Shown one piece after another: positions 63,295-64,000 of a stretch of DNA of 64,000 bases. Both the position numbers and the translations under genes were made by a program. The notes under the pieces were generated by a model, which worked only from the letters and a program-made list of their open reading frames with translations, did not search any database and was not told the origin of the DNA. Origin of the DNA: Clostridiales bacterium (lineage in GTDB: Bacteria; Bacillota; Clostridia; Saccharofermentanales; Saccharofermentanaceae); assembly GCA_017515465.1 (NCBI GenBank), contig JAFWFV010000039.1:1-64000 (forward strand), in the 5' to 3' direction. Position 1 is the first letter of the stretch. The number at the start of each line of letters is the position of its first letter.

Positions 63295-63303
63295 ATTATA
63301 CCA
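63295..63303 (-). promoter_or_regulatory. Extended -10 promoter of pflB
   Basis: The minus strand reads TGGTATAAT, a full extended -10 match, 66 bases before the pflB start codon. Confidence 0.6.
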
Positions 63304-63339
63304 ACTTGCCTGCAAAAAGATATTTTAATTGAGATATTT

Positions 63340-64000
63340 TCATTTACTATTTCTGTCAATAGCAGACTTTTTGCGGAGATAGACCACTACCGATACGGCT
63401 GCACCTGCCACCAGGATCACGTCTATGACGATGAATGGGACCAGGCTGACCGCCGTCTCACCATCCTCCGGAACATCCTCGGGAGGGTTTGTCACTTCGG
63501 CAGAGGTCCCGGTCTCTACTGTTTCAGTCACTGATGTTTCTGAGGAAACTGCTGTGGTTTCCTCAGTCTCAGCAGGAGAAGGGACCTGGTCAGTATCCCC
63601 TGACTCGTCCGTATAAGGAGCTGCAGCGGAGACTATGGCTCCTGCTATGGCTGTCTTCCATGTGAGGCTGCTCCTGTCAAAGATCGCATATCCTCCCTCT
63701 CCGCTCGTCTTGTAATCGCCGTTGTCCCAGTAAAAGCACTTTATGCCCCTGCTGCCTGCAGCATCGACAAAATAGCCCGCATATGAAACGATCTGGTCCT
63801 CGTTGTTCTTAAACTCTGCACCGTACTCGCCGATGATGACGGGCAGGCCCTTGCTGTCGGAGAATGACTTGAGAGAGTTCATTATGCCGTCGATCTCAGA
63901 TCTGTCCGCATCCGTGAAATCGTTATGCACCGGAGTCCAGTTGACTGACTGGCTCGTTCCCGTAAAACCCCAGGGGTGGTAGCAATGGACCTCACAGATC
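63340..64000 (-). CDS. Membrane-anchored GH5 endoglucanase, C-terminal part
   Basis: Only the C-terminal 219 residues are in the window; the coding frame continues past the right edge. CEVHCYHPWGFTG and VIIGEYGAEF (nucleophile Glu), followed by KCFYWDNGDYKTSGEGGYAI, are GH5 hallmarks. A Thr/Ser/Glu-rich linker and a transmembrane helix (VPFIVIDVILVAGAAVSVVV) with a basic end follow. So this is a second GH5 with the same surface-anchoring plan as the one at 11959-14028, but it lacks that one's long cytoplasmic tail. Catalytic acid/base and N-terminal domains lie outside. Confidence 0.87.
   Translation of the reverse strand, partial: ICEVHCYHPWGFTGTSQSVNWTPVHNDFTDADRSEIDGIMNSLKSFSDSKGLPVIIGEYGAEFKNNEDQIVSYAGYFVDAAGSRGIKCFYWDNGDYKTSGEGGYAIFDRSSLTWKTAIAGAIVSAAAPYTDESGDTDQVPSPAETEETTAVSSETSVTETVETGTSAEVTNPPEDVPEDGETAVSLVPFIVIDVILVAGAAVSVVVYLRKKSAIDRNSK

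Overview
The window looks like a chromosomal segment of an anaerobic, fermentative, probably plant-fibre-degrading member of the Firmicutes (class Clostridia; I cannot place it below that). The reasons are the ctsR-mcsA-mcsB-clpC stress operon with a CtsR box, Veg next to ispE, RqcP/DivIC/RecR/YbaB/DnaX in Firmicutes-style order with a small SRP RNA upstream of dnaX, pyruvate formate-lyase with its activase, formate-tetrahydrofolate ligase, a fused PGK-TPI, and two membrane-anchored GH5 endoglucanases. Gene density is high and both strands are used. I see no prophage, transposase, CRISPR array or rRNA.

Layout. 1-2150: an XRE regulator between two 76-nt inverted structured repeats, then tRNA-Ser. 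2.2-4.1 kb: lipoprotein, azlCD and tRNA-Thr followed by a hairpin and 45-46 bp tandem repeats. 4.1-17.4 kb (minus): a CBS/DUF4230 operon, a carbohydrate esterase, an SDR, a polytopic membrane protein, a Pro/Thr-rich surface protein, a GH5 endoglucanase, dCMP deaminase, a lipoprotein, a flavoprotein and Ddl. 17.6-23.9 kb: a very large GT-C-like membrane protein with an acidic insert, a GAF-ABC ATPase fusion and an EF-G-like GTPase. 24.0-28.9 kb: argCBDF plus a GNAT gene behind a promoter with an ARG-box-like palindrome. 28.9-39.4 kb: ispE, veg, fhs, a beta-lactamase-fold pseudoenzyme, a zinc-ribbon/degenerate-HD protein, a coupled small-ORF pair, divIC, rqcP-recR-ybaB-dnaX and SRP RNA. 39.4-49.6 kb: a frameshifted GT-C gene, a pilin fused to a carbohydrate-binding-like domain, CCA-adding enzyme, a degenerate Fe-ADH, a degenerate GH31, a lipase-like hydrolase, a YugP protease and an unknown gene followed by a cluster of TAGAGAA heptamers. 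49.7-63.3 kb: PGK-TPI, an acyltransferase, the clpC operon with a McsB that lacks catalytic residues, DUF1846, an ankyrin-like membrane protein and pflAB. A second GH5 runs off the right edge.

How the parts fit. Surface endoglucanases, the pilin-like adhesin candidate and the Pro/Thr-rich protein appear to share one small beta-rich module and could form a plant-polymer attachment and degradation surface. Sugars would feed glycolysis (PGK-TPI) and end in formate via Pfl, with Fhs using formate for one-carbon metabolism. A striking theme is enzyme-fold proteins without their usual active-site residues: the beta-lactamase-like, HD-like, Fe-ADH, GH31 and McsB proteins. All functional statements are read from sequence motifs; no database search was run.
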